Positions 51,511 through 60,603 of a DNA stretch of 64,000 bases are shown here, piece by piece. A program made the position numbers and the translations under genes. A model generated the notes under the pieces. It made no database searches and had not been told where the DNA came from. It saw nothing but the letters and a program-made list of their open reading frames with translations. Positions within the stretch are counted from its first letter, which is position 1. Each line of letters starts with the position of its first letter. The DNA is from JBAXTZ01 sp041666525 (GTDB lineage: Bacteria; Bacillota; Negativicutes; JBAXTZ01): NCBI GenBank assembly GCA_041666525.1, contig JBAYGT010000001.1, forward strand, positions 62,001 to 126,000, given 5' to 3'.

Positions 51511-52605
51511 CTACTTGCTCACGGTTAGCTGTGTTGCAGCCTCGGCGTTCATTAAAGCCTTTTTCCGTAAAATGCTCATATGGCTTTCGAGTTGAATTTT
51601 TGTATTTATGCTATTATCCAAACATTTTTCAGCCGCCATCGTCAGCTCTGTTCCAGTAACGTCAGTAATTGATGCCACGACTTTCAATCCGACGCTATCC
51701 ATAAACCGGTCGATTTTCGGATCATAAGTAATGCCAAGAATCGGAACATTCATGATTGCAGCAAATATCAGCGCATGTAAGCGCACGCCAATCAATAATT
51801 GGCAGTTTCCAATTACCGACATAAATATCTCTGCGTCACAATCACCATCAAAAACAACCGCCTTATTTCTCATTAGTGCGGCAATTTCACAACATACCTT
51901 GTGATCATCCGGCAGATGTAGCGGAACAAACACTATTTCTGCGTTTCTCAAATCAATTAACTGATCTGCAGCCTCGGCTAACGATTTTAAGTAGTTACTG
52001 TCTGAACCCCAACGCCGGGGCGCAATGGCAATAGTTGTTTTTGCTAAATTAACTCCCAATTTTTGTAAGAGCTCTTTACCACAAACTAGGTCTGCTCGCT
52101 CCATGCCGAGAACTGCGTCAGCGGTTATTTCAATTACCGGTTTCGTGATACCAATTTCATGCAATTCACAATAAGATCCTTCGTCACGCACAGTAATATA
52201 ATTGACGCGATTAACGATCCAGCTCATAATTTTTTTAGGTAAAAATCCCAACACCGGTCCAATACCCTGCGCATAAAGCATTACTTTGACACCTAGCATT
52301 TCACCTAACGCCAAAACGGCCAAATAGTAATAAAAACTTCGCCAACTGGTCACATTTTGCAACAAACTTCCGCCGCCGGAAATCAAAATATCGCAACACC
52401 GCAGCGTCTTGATAATCGCCAAAAAATCAAAAATGTATATTGATTGAACTGAATACTTTGCCGCTGTCGCTTTTGGATTTCCCGATATTACAGTTATACT
52501 GCAATCGTTGTTTTTGACCCGCAATGCCCATAATATTGATCGCAACATTGCCTCGTCGCCAGCATTACTAAATCCGTAATATCCGGACAATACGACTTTC
52601 GTCAT
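51511..52605 (-). CDS. csaB: Cell-wall polysaccharide pyruvyl transferase CsaB
   Basis: 364 residues. LSGYYGFSNAGDEAML is the characteristic N-terminus. ISGGGSLLQNVTSWRS, AQGIGPVLG and GVRLHALIFAAIMNVPILGITYDPK complete the CsaB pattern. CsaB pyruvylates cell-wall glycans that SLH-domain proteins bind. It abuts the DUF5693 gene (its start lies at that gene's stop, 52605), a recurrent pair. Confidence 0.9.
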   Translation of the reverse strand: MTKVVLSGYYGFSNAGDEAMLRSILWALRVKNNDCSITVISGNPKATAAKYSVQSIYIFDFLAIIKTLRCCDILISGGGSLLQNVTSWRSFYYYLAVLALGEMLGVKVMLYAQGIGPVLGFLPKKIMSWIVNRVNYITVRDEGSYCELHEIGITKPVIEITADAVLGMERADLVCGKELLQKLGVNLAKTTIAIAPRRWGSDSNYLKSLAEAADQLIDLRNAEIVFVPLHLPDDHKVCCEIAALMRNKAVVFDGDCDAEIFMSVIGNCQLLIGVRLHALIFAAIMNVPILGITYDPKIDRFMDSVGLKVVASITDVTGTELTMAAEKCLDNSINTKIQLESHMSILRKKALMNAEAATQLTVSK

Positions 52606-54650
52606 TACTTGTGCTCCTTTTGCCAGCGAAATAGCTTATCACCGAAAAATAAAACACAAAACACGACTGCGCCGATGATTAAGCCCAACAGTAATCCATC
52701 AAAAGCACGAATTGTCGACAAAAAGATTGCTGAACGCAAATGGCAAAATGTTTCCACTGATGATGCCAATCCTACAACTACCGCCATCATCAATATGCAT
52801 TTTACCCATTCTGGCCACTTACGCCAAAAAGCAAAAAATGCTACAAAAAATGCCGGATGACCAATTAAAAACTCTTTTTCACGTGGCCGGGCATACATAA
52901 CATTTTCCAAAAAATAGCGCATCTTAATTTCCAGCGCCGGCACCGGCACTCCAGACGCATCCCCGCTTCGCCCAACCAGCACCCAGGCAATAAACATACC
53001 AATTCCCACCAAAATCATTGTTTTTACATAAATCGGCAAATCCAAAAGCTTCTTTAGCTGCAATAAAATACGATCATTTGAACCATTTATTCGATTTTCC
53101 AGCAAATTATAGCGGCTAATAAATACCATCGCCATCAACAACGGCGGTAGAATAAACGCGGCCTTTACTCCGCGGAAAATCTCAGCTTCTAAAATAAATC
53201 TGATATCACCAAGTACCGAACCAATAAATATTCCCCCGATGAGTGCAGCCACCGATATAACAGCCAGCGCTCCTACTCCATCTAATAATATTCGGTACCA
53301 ATTGTTTTTTTGATACGGATAAATTTCGAACCTGTACAATGCCCAAGTTCCGGCCAAAACCGGAAAAGTAACTGCCGATAAAAATGCAACCAACTGACGG
53401 GCCCACGTTCCGCCACCACGCAGCACCGGAATGCAAACGACCAGCGATCCGAACACAAAAATCGCCAATACCATCGTTTTTGAAACCGAGAAAATGTTTG
53501 CAAACAATAACGTCGAGGCAGCTATGACTCCCAGACAAATTAACACCAGTAAAATGTTCGATGGAAAATAAGGCGGATACAGACCAGCCTTACCAATTAA
53601 AAAATCCCGCTCTGTCAGTTCATTACGAACATTATTTACGTAACGCAAATTGGTTTGCAATAAATTCATATCCGGCAACGGTTTTTCAATTCTACGCAAA
53701 AACGCAATACGGACATTTCGCTCCAGTGCGGCAATTTGAAAACGATGTACCATTACATCCAGTTGCAATTTTGGTTGTTCCGCTTTGTTAATTACATAAG
53801 CGCGTGCCGCATCATAATCATTAAGTCGAACCATCTCAGCAAGACCATCTTGTTTCATAAATTGCAATTGCAACGGGCTCTCGCAAACATATAACGGTAG
53901 CCCGTGTTTTTTCATTTCAGCAGCCGTTACATCAAGCAAATTTCGATAACCCAGCACACCATCGCCAGCGAACATTATCCCGCTGTATTTATAATTTGGT
54001 AAAACACTCAGCCGGTTAAACACCGCTTCAATATCAGCTTTAGTTGGCCGGGTATAATTAAACGGCCGCGGCACAACAAAAAAACCAAATTTAGCCACAT
54101 CCCGCAGTTGTTTTGCGGAAATCGCAATTGGTTTTTTTTCGATATCGTCAAAATTTGCGGAAACACAAATTATCTTTTGCTGGTTAACAACTATTTCGTT
54201 AACTCCGTTTTTGCCATAACGCCGAGTCAAATCACTCTTCAAATTGTCATAGTCTGAATAATGATTATCAAAAATATACGTGTATCCGCCGTTTAATAGG
54301 TTGCGCTGCTCCATAGCAGCAATAACTGGTGAATTATTTTCGCTTTTTGCAATCGCAAGCATGGCTTCCCCTGATTGTAACGCAATCGCATTTTGTCGAG
54401 CCAATTCCTCCAATGTCACATCATAGACTGCCAGCGAAGTAACACCAATCGTTTTGAATTGCTTAGCAACAACTTCCAAAGGCAGTACATCTTCTTGGGC
54501 TATTGTCATTATGTCATTGTAGTCCATCATAATTTCGACAGAATTATTGCCAAGTTCAGCGATATTTCGTTGATAAGCTACAAAAAATGCTGCCAGCATC
54601 CCAATTACCAAAACACTTATCAAAGCAATATTACAATTATATCTTCTCAT
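52605..54650 (-). CDS. DUF5693 family multi-pass membrane protein
   Basis: 681 residues. An N-terminal anchor (about 8-26) precedes an extracytoplasmic domain (about 30-340) with EEVAKQFKTIGVTSLAVYDV-like content typical of DUF5693. Ten or so hydrophobic segments follow (about 355-675). It repeatedly neighbours csaB, which suggests a role in building or exporting the pyruvylated wall polymer, but no activity is known. Confidence 0.75.
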   Translation of the reverse strand: MRRYNCNIALISVLVIGMLAAFFVAYQRNIAELGNNSVEIMMDYNDIMTIAQEDVLPLEVVAKQFKTIGVTSLAVYDVTLEELARQNAIALQSGEAMLAIAKSENNSPVIAAMEQRNLLNGGYTYIFDNHYSDYDNLKSDLTRRYGKNGVNEIVVNQQKIICVSANFDDIEKKPIAISAKQLRDVAKFGFFVVPRPFNYTRPTKADIEAVFNRLSVLPNYKYSGIMFAGDGVLGYRNLLDVTAAEMKKHGLPLYVCESPLQLQFMKQDGLAEMVRLNDYDAARAYVINKAEQPKLQLDVMVHRFQIAALERNVRIAFLRRIEKPLPDMNLLQTNLRYVNNVRNELTERDFLIGKAGLYPPYFPSNILLVLICLGVIAASTLLFANIFSVSKTMVLAIFVFGSLVVCIPVLRGGGTWARQLVAFLSAVTFPVLAGTWALYRFEIYPYQKNNWYRILLDGVGALAVISVAALIGGIFIGSVLGDIRFILEAEIFRGVKAAFILPPLLMAMVFISRYNLLENRINGSNDRILLQLKKLLDLPIYVKTMILVGIGMFIAWVLVGRSGDASGVPVPALEIKMRYFLENVMYARPREKEFLIGHPAFFVAFFAFWRKWPEWVKCILMMAVVVGLASSVETFCHLRSAIFLSTIRAFDGLLLGLIIGAVVFCVLFFGDKLFRWQKEHK

Positions 54651-54665
54651 AATATCTCCTGCCGA

Positions 54666-55773
54666 TTATTTTTCCAGTTTCATTCCCTTGAGATAAGCAT
54701 TGATAAAGCCGTCTATTTGACCTTCCATTACTCCGTGAACATTTCCAACTTCCCATCCGGTGCGATGATCTTTAACCATATTGTATGGATGAAAAACATA
54801 AGAGCGAATTTGACTGCCCCATTCATTGGATAGATATTCCCCAGCAACTTCAGAGCGTTTTTCTTCTAGTTTTTGCCGCTCGTAATCAAAAAGCTTGGAT
54901 TTTAGCATTTTCATGGCATTTTCACGATTTTGCAGTTGTGAACGCTCCGTTTGACAAGCGACCACAATGTTCGTTGGAATATGTGTCAATCGGACTGCAG
55001 AATCAGTCTTGTTAACATTTTGCCCGCCAGCACCACTCGCTCGATAAGTATCCACTTTTAAATCCTGTGAATTAATCGTTATTTCAATGTTATCGTCAAT
55101 TTCCGGCATGACATCTACCGCCGCAAACGAGGTATGCCGTCGGGCATTGGAGTCAAACGGAGAAATTCGCACTAACCGATGTACGCCTTTTTCCGATTTC
55201 AAATAGCCGTAGGCATTTATTCCTGTTACCGAAATCGTCGCACTCTTGATTCCCGCTTCATCACCGGCAAGACAATCCATTATTTCAACTTTATAACCAT
55301 CGCGTTCCGCCCAGCGGGTATACATTCGGAGAAGCATCTGTGCCCAATCCTGTGCTTCGGTGCCTCCGGCTCCGGCGTGTACACTAAGCAAAGCATTGTT
55401 ATTATCGTATTCACCGTTTAGCATCAAGCGCAATTCCAACCGTTCCAGTTCATCTTTAACAGCGAACAACATATTTGCAATTTCGTCGTACAACTCCGTA
55501 TCATTCTCTTCCAGTGCCAATTCCCACAGAGTATGTACATCATCACATTTTCGCTTCAATATGTCATATTCATTAATAGTGTCTTTCAACGCAGTTAAGT
55601 TTTTCATAACTTTTTGCGCCGTCAACTGATCATCCCAGAATTCAGCTCCGCTCATAACCTTGTCGAGCGCGTTTATTTGCCGTTGTTTATCGTCGATGTC
55701 AAAGAGACCCCCTGATTTCACCGAGTTTTTCTATACTTTTTTCAATGTCAAATTTCAAATCTTCTAACAACAT
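54666..55773 (-). CDS. prfB: Peptide chain release factor 2 with programmed +1 frameshift
   Basis: The first 24 codons start at an ATG (55773) and end CTT-TGA; translation then shifts +1 to continue from GAC to the stop at 54666, giving a 368-residue protein. The tripeptide motif SPF is at 204-206 and the GGQ catalytic motif at 249-251. RF2 reads UGA and UAA. The UGA at the shift site lets scarce RF2 raise its own synthesis. The long frame alone would start too late at an unsupported ATG. secA is 48 bases upstream. Confidence 0.95.
55699..55713 (-). promoter_or_regulatory. RF2 recoding site
   Basis: On the minus strand AGGGGG (55713-55708) lies 3 bases before CTT TGA C (55704-55698). This is the standard internal Shine-Dalgarno plus slippery CUU-UGA-C arrangement that drives +1 frameshifting in prfB. 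Confidence 0.95.
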
Positions 55774-55821
55774 TATGTTTCCTCGTCTTATAACGCGTAG
55801 TGCATACGATGAAGACTTAAG

Positions 55822-58338
55822 CTATTTTTCAGCACCACAACATTTTTTATATTTTTTCCCGCTACCACAAGGACAAAACTCATTGCGGCCGGTTTCACGC
55901 TCCGAGCGTAGTGTTCTTTTTTCGGCTTTAATCTGCTCGTTACCATGCTTCGCAGTAGCCTCTTTGAGATGGTCTTCCGGTGGCTTAACGAAATCAACCC
56001 GATAGATAAACCGACAAATATCTTCCTGAATGTTTTCAATCATCTGTTGAAACAAATCAAACGCCTCGAATTTATACTCCATCAACGGATCTTTTTGCCC
56101 ATAAGCCCGCAAACCTACCCCTTGACGTAAGGCATCCATATCATTCAAATGATCCAACCACTTATTATCTACAATACGTAACGCGACAGCACGTTCGAGA
56201 ATTCGCATGTTTTCCGAACCAACACTAGATTCTTTTTGCGCGTAAGCATCCAACGCAATTTTATGAATACGCTCTGCCAATTCTTCACGATGCAAATCTG
56301 TCAAACCTGCAGCACGTAATTGTGCGGCAATTGGCATATATTCGTCGACGAAAGTGATAAGTCCTTCAATATCCCAATCTTCAGCATGTGTTTTATCCGG
56401 AATATGCTGTTGCACTCCGCGTTCAGCCACTTTGAATAACATTTCGAAAATATTGTTTTTGAGATTATCTTCTTCCAATATTTTCCGACGCTGATCATAA
56501 ATAACTAATCGTTGCTGGTTCATAACATCATCGTATTCTAATACATATTTTCGAATGCTAAAATTGTGCGCCTCAAGTTTTTTCTGCGCGCGCTCAATAG
56601 TTTTGCTCACTAATGAACTTTCGATTGGCATATCTTCATCCATGCCCAGTTTATCCATAACAAATGCAACGTTTTCACCGAAAAGCCGCATCAAATCATC
56701 TTCCAGTGACAGATAAAACCGGGAGGATCCTCCGTCACCTTGCCGCCCTGAACGCCCGCGCAACTGGTTATCAATTCGCCGGCTTTCATGCCGTTCAGTA
56801 CCAAGAATATGCAGTCCGCCAAGATCAGCCACACCCACGCCCAAGACTATGTCCGTGCCACGCCCGGCCATATTAGTGGCAATAGTGACGGCTCCGTATT
56901 GACCGGCATTGGCAATAATATTCGCTTCCTGCTCGTGATATTTGGCATTCAATACGTTGTGAACGATGCCGCGGCGCTTCAACATCTCACTAAGTTGCTC
57001 GGATTGTACAATACTTGTCGTTCCAACTAAAACCGGACGACCGATGGCGTGAAGTTCGCAAATCTCATTTATTACCGCTTTGTATTTGGCTTTCTGATTT
57101 TTAAAAATCACGTCAGGAAAATCTTCGCGGATCATATCGCGGTGTGTTGGTATTACGATAACATCCAATCCGTAAATTTTCCTGAATTCTTGTTCCTCAG
57201 TCTTCGCGGTGCCTGTCATGCCGGAAAGCTTATTATATATCCGAAAATAGTTTTGAAAAGTTGTCGATGCCAGCGTCTGATTTTCACGCTGAATTTTCAC
57301 ACCCTCTTTGGCCTCTATGGATTGGTGCAAACCATCCGAATAGCGTCGACCAAACATTAGCCGGCCAGTAAATTCATCAACTATAATTACTTCATCATCT
57401 TTTACAACATATTCTTTGTCACGATGCATCAACGCGTGTGCTTTCAATGCCTGATTAACATGATGCGCAAGCTGCATATTATCGCCATCATATAAATTAT
57501 CGATAGCTAGTAACTTCTCAACGCGTCCGATTCCCTGTTCAGTTAATGCAACCTGTTGAGCTTTTTCATCAATCGTATAATCTTCTTCTACGCGTAATTT
57601 AGGTATAATTTTAGAAACCACTACATATAAATCTGCCGACTTTTCCGCTGGTCCGGAAATTATTAGCGGTGTGCGGGCCTCATCAATAAGAATACTGTCA
57701 ACTTCGTCAATAATGGCGAAGTTCAGCGGCCGTTGCACCATTTGTTCTTTATCTACAACCATGTTATCCCGCAGATAGTCAAAACCAAACTCATTGTTAG
57801 TACCATAAGTAATGTCCGAATTATAAGCAATTCGTCGGTGTTCGAAATCCATATCGCGAACAATCAATCCGACACTCAATCCAAGAAATTTATATATCTG
57901 CCCCATCCATTCACTGTCGCGTTTAGCTAAATAATCATTAACAGTGACAACATGCACTCCTTTTCCGGTTATTGCGTTTAAGTATGCCGGTAAGGTTGCA
58001 ACCAGAGTTTTTCCTTCACCGGTACGCATCTCGGCAATGCGTCCTTCGTGTAAGGTAATGCCGCCAATTAGTTGAACGTCAAAATGACGCATACCCAACG
58101 TTCTTTTGCTGGCTTCACGAACAACTGCAAACGCTTCTGGCAAAATAGTCTCCAAAACTTCACCGTCATGATAGCGCGCCATAAACTCGGTTGTTTTTTC
58201 TGCCAGCTGTCCATCCGTGTAGTTTTCCAGTATCGGTTCAAAATCATTTATTACATCTAAATAATACTGTTTCATACGATTAATTTCGCTTTCGCTGTAA
58301 TCGCCAAACAGATTTTTAATCCACCCGATAATACTCAT
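55822..58338 (-). CDS. secA: Protein translocase ATPase SecA
   Basis: 838 residues. MRTGEGKTLVATLPAYLNAI is Walker A, IIDEVDSILIDEARTPLIIS is motif II, and MAGRGTDIVLG and QLRGRSGRQGD are helicase motifs. The C-terminal zinc motif NEFCPCGSGKKYKKCC binds SecB or ribosomes. SecA pushes preproteins through SecYEG. GGAGG lies 5 bases before the ATG. It probably heads a long minus-strand operon reaching prfB and beyond. Confidence 0.98.
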   Translation of the reverse strand: MSIIGWIKNLFGDYSESEINRMKQYYLDVINDFEPILENYTDGQLAEKTTEFMARYHDGEVLETILPEAFAVVREASKRTLGMRHFDVQLIGGITLHEGRIAEMRTGEGKTLVATLPAYLNAITGKGVHVVTVNDYLAKRDSEWMGQIYKFLGLSVGLIVRDMDFEHRRIAYNSDITYGTNNEFGFDYLRDNMVVDKEQMVQRPLNFAIIDEVDSILIDEARTPLIISGPAEKSADLYVVVSKIIPKLRVEEDYTIDEKAQQVALTEQGIGRVEKLLAIDNLYDGDNMQLAHHVNQALKAHALMHRDKEYVVKDDEVIIVDEFTGRLMFGRRYSDGLHQSIEAKEGVKIQRENQTLASTTFQNYFRIYNKLSGMTGTAKTEEQEFRKIYGLDVIVIPTHRDMIREDFPDVIFKNQKAKYKAVINEICELHAIGRPVLVGTTSIVQSEQLSEMLKRRGIVHNVLNAKYHEQEANIIANAGQYGAVTIATNMAGRGTDIVLGVGVADLGGLHILGTERHESRRIDNQLRGRSGRQGDGGSSRFYLSLEDDLMRLFGENVAFVMDKLGMDEDMPIESSLVSKTIERAQKKLEAHNFSIRKYVLEYDDVMNQQRLVIYDQRRKILEEDNLKNNIFEMLFKVAERGVQQHIPDKTHAEDWDIEGLITFVDEYMPIAAQLRAAGLTDLHREELAERIHKIALDAYAQKESSVGSENMRILERAVALRIVDNKWLDHLNDMDALRQGVGLRAYGQKDPLMEYKFEAFDLFQQMIENIQEDICRFIYRVDFVKPPEDHLKEATAKHGNEQIKAEKRTLRSERETGRNEFCPCGSGKKYKKCCGAEK

Positions 58339-58370
58339 CGTTCCTCCGACCCTATATAAAAATACAGTTT

Positions 58371-58399
58371 ATTTTAGCAGAAAAGCCGCAATAAGTAAA
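58371..58399 (-). promoter_or_regulatory. Probable secA promoter
   Basis: On the minus strand TTTACT (58394-58399), a 17-bp spacer and an extended -10 TGCTAAAAT (58371-58379) lie about 30 bases before the secA ATG. The -35 overlaps the T-tract of the hpf terminator. Confidence 0.6.
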
Positions 58400-58429
58400 T
58401 AAAAGCCCCAAGCTTATGCGCTTGGGGCT
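58395..58429 (-). terminator. Intrinsic terminator after hpf
   Basis: On the minus strand a perfect 10-bp stem (AGCCCCAAGC / GCTTGGGGCT) with a 6-base loop is followed by TTTATTTAC, starting 16 bases after the hpf stop. Confidence 0.9.
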
Positions 58430-58445
58430 AAATTTTAAGTTTGCT

Positions 58446-58970
58446 TTATTCCGGTTCAATTATTCCGTATTTTCCATCTTTGCGTTTATAAACAATGCTG
58501 ACATCGTCCGTTTCAGAATTGGTGTAAACAAAAAAACCATGATGTAACAAGTTCATCTGTAAAATTGCCTCTTCAGTGGACATTGGTTTAAACAAAAACT
58601 TTTTGTTCTTAACAACATCAAAATCATGAATAACTTGCTCGTCATCAGGAACAATGATTTCAGACTTAAACCCAGCACCGCGAAATCTTTTCTCTAATTT
58701 CGTTTTATGCTTACGAACTTGACGCTCTAATTTTTCGACCACTTTATCGATTGATACATAGAGATCGCCAGACTGTTCTTCGCCGCGCAACATATAACCA
58801 TGCATATTGACGGTAACCTCGACAATGTGCTGTCCTTTATGCGCCGATAAGGTCACGTTGATATCGCCATGATCATCAAAGTAATGGGTAATTTTTCCAA
58901 TGTGCTTACTTACATAGTCTTTTATTGCCGGCGTAACCTCAAACTGCTTTCCTCTTACATTGATTGACAT
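58446..58970 (-). CDS. hpf: Ribosome hibernation promoting factor, long form
   Basis: 174 residues. The N-terminal HPF/YfiA domain (about 1-95, MSINVRGKQFEVTPAIKDYV) binds the decoding region. The C-terminal domain (about 120-174, MSTEEAILQMNLLHHGFFVYTNSE) dimerises ribosomes into 100S particles. The start at 58970 has AAGGAG 9 bases upstream; an ATG 9 bases earlier lies against the ribosome site. It has its own promoter and terminator, as expected of a growth-phase-regulated gene. Confidence 0.96.
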   Translation of the reverse strand: MSINVRGKQFEVTPAIKDYVSKHIGKITHYFDDHGDINVTLSAHKGQHIVEVTVNMHGYMLRGEEQSGDLYVSIDKVVEKLERQVRKHKTKLEKRFRGAGFKSEIIVPDDEQVIHDFDVVKNKKFLFKPMSTEEAILQMNLLHHGFFVYTNSETDDVSIVYKRKDGKYGIIEPE

Positions 58971-59008
58971 AATTGTCATCTCCTTCCGAAGGCTTTGAAT
59001 ATATTTAT

Positions 59009-59043
59009 ATTATAGCATAGTGATGTTTGGTTTGTACAAGCAA
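59009..59043 (-). promoter_or_regulatory. Probable hpf promoter with extended -10
   Basis: TGCTATAAT (59009-59017) on the minus strand is an extended -10. The nearest -35-like TTGTAC is 19 bp upstream, longer than ideal, which the extended -10 may compensate. Confidence 0.6.
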
Positions 59044-59045
59044 AA

Positions 59046-59618
59046 TCAGTAATTAGTTTCCTGCACTTCATAATGGGCCTGCGGATGTTTGCATGCCGGA
59101 CAGAGTTCCGGCGCATCTGTCCCATGCATAACATAACCACAATTGCGACACTTCCAATTCACAGCTTCAGTTTTATGAAAAACCAGGTCATTAATAATAT
59201 TCGCCTGCAGCTTTCGATAACGTTGTTCGTGAATTGCTTCGACCTTGGCAATTTCATCGAAGACTATTGCAACTTCTTCAAACCCTTCCGCCCGCGCCAC
59301 TTTTGCAAAATGCGGATATAGTTCTGTCCATTCCTCGTTTTCACCATTCGCCGCCGCCAGCAGATTGTCAACTGTTTTTCCGATAACGCCTGCCGGAAAT
59401 TTTGCAATGATCTCGACTGCTTCACCAGTTGTTAAAAATTTAAAAAACATTTTTGCATGTTCTTTTTCGTTTTCCGCCGTTTCGGTGAAAATGGCTGAAA
59501 TTTGCTCGTAACCTTCTTTTTTCGCCGCACTGGAAAAATACGTATAACGATTGCGAGCCTGCGATTCACCGGCGAACGCCTTTAACAAATTCTGTTCAGT
59601 CGATGTTCCTTTTAACAT
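59046..59618 (-). CDS. Rubrerythrin
   Basis: 190 residues. The first part is a four-helix diiron domain with paired ExxH motifs (AGESQARNRYTYF, ENEKEHAKMFF, EEVAIVFDEIAKVEAIHEQRY). The C-terminal rubredoxin-like knuckle is CRNCGYVMHGTDAPELCPAC. It reduces peroxide in anaerobes. The ATG at 59618 has GGAGG 5 bases upstream. It follows an unknown gene by 17 bases and is probably cotranscribed. Confidence 0.95.
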   Translation of the reverse strand: MLKGTSTEQNLLKAFAGESQARNRYTYFSSAAKKEGYEQISAIFTETAENEKEHAKMFFKFLTTGEAVEIIAKFPAGVIGKTVDNLLAAANGENEEWTELYPHFAKVARAEGFEEVAIVFDEIAKVEAIHEQRYRKLQANIINDLVFHKTEAVNWKCRNCGYVMHGTDAPELCPACKHPQAHYEVQETNY

Positions 59619-59635
59619 GTTAACCTCCATAATAC

Positions 59636-60592
59636 TCAACTCCATGGATCAAACGGAAAGCGTGCGATTACTTTTTTTGCAGTCTCCACAGAAATTGGTG
59701 TATCATCATGACTCATACCAAGTTTTAATCCTTGAAGTACCCTGATACCTTTTTGCATGGTCAAACCGATATCTTCGACAACATGGGACATCGCTGACTT
59801 TCGTGCTTGCTCAACTGCGGAAACCACATCTTTTCCTTTTTCCAAGTTGGTAATGAAATCCTTATTTAGATAAAACTGCGCAATATTAGTCATTTGGTTG
59901 CCACATTGCCCGGTCGATGTTGCCCCAAGAATTTCTGGCAACGTAAACCGCATGCCAATTTCCATTGTTTGCTTCAGCTCATCTGTTTCTTCAGCCATGG
60001 CTTCAATGAGCGTCTTTGGTGTACACAAACCATATACATTAAGTGCGCGAATAATGCCATGCTCAATAGTATGCGCGTGTTCTTCAGAAACTACTCCACC
60101 AAGATTTGCGGATATCTCGACTTCGTCACCGGTTTCGGTATCATAACCATAAACAGTAACCGGAATGTCATTAATTCCTTTAAATTCCGTACATCCGCCC
60201 TCGGCGACCCAGCCAGCACCGGATAACACCGGATATTTGAGTCGTTCAGAAAACATTTTCATTGGTTCGACCCGATCACAAAAAATATTCCCTTTTTCCG
60301 CACGCAGATTATGCCAACGCGCAAACCCCCGCCCTTCCAGCCGCGCAAGAATTATTGGAACAGATTCACCATTTTCATACATTGCTTTTTCGAACCAAAT
60401 ATCACGAATTACTGTGACTATCCCAACCGGGTAAATCTTTTCACTTTTTTCTATCCAGGGACAAATCAACAATTCTTTGCCCACGCCGGCACGAATTACC
60501 GCTGCGCCACCTTGTTTGGGCATAAATGCGCCAATAATATTTCCACCCTCGGCAAACGGCATAACTCCGTTTGCAACAGGCATAACTAACAT
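59636..60592 (-). CDS. Unrecognised protein, possible LON-N/PUA-like N-terminal half
   Basis: 318 residues, not recognised as a named family. The first 110 residues (VMPFAEGGNIIGAFMP, IYPVGIVTVIRDIWF, PIILARLEGRGFARW) resemble in spacing the substrate-binding N-terminal domain of Lon proteases. The rest lacks an AAA or protease motif; it has a TIEHGIIRALNVYGL-like stretch and several helices. It has no signal peptide. It sits between dusB and rubrerythrin with a GGAG site. Cytosolic, function unknown. Confidence 0.45.
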   Translation of the reverse strand: MLVMPVANGVMPFAEGGNIIGAFMPKQGGAAVIRAGVGKELLICPWIEKSEKIYPVGIVTVIRDIWFEKAMYENGESVPIILARLEGRGFARWHNLRAEKGNIFCDRVEPMKMFSERLKYPVLSGAGWVAEGGCTEFKGINDIPVTVYGYDTETGDEVEISANLGGVVSEEHAHTIEHGIIRALNVYGLCTPKTLIEAMAEETDELKQTMEIGMRFTLPEILGATSTGQCGNQMTNIAQFYLNKDFITNLEKGKDVVSAVEQARKSAMSHVVEDIGLTMQKGIRVLQGLKLGMSHDDTPISVETAKKVIARFPFDPWS

Positions 60593-60603
60593 AATTACTC
60601 CGT

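Noticed and set aside
55699..55773. prfB as a frameshifted pseudogene
   Set aside because: The break is the standard RF2 recoding site, with a correctly spaced internal Shine-Dalgarno and CTT-TGA-C.
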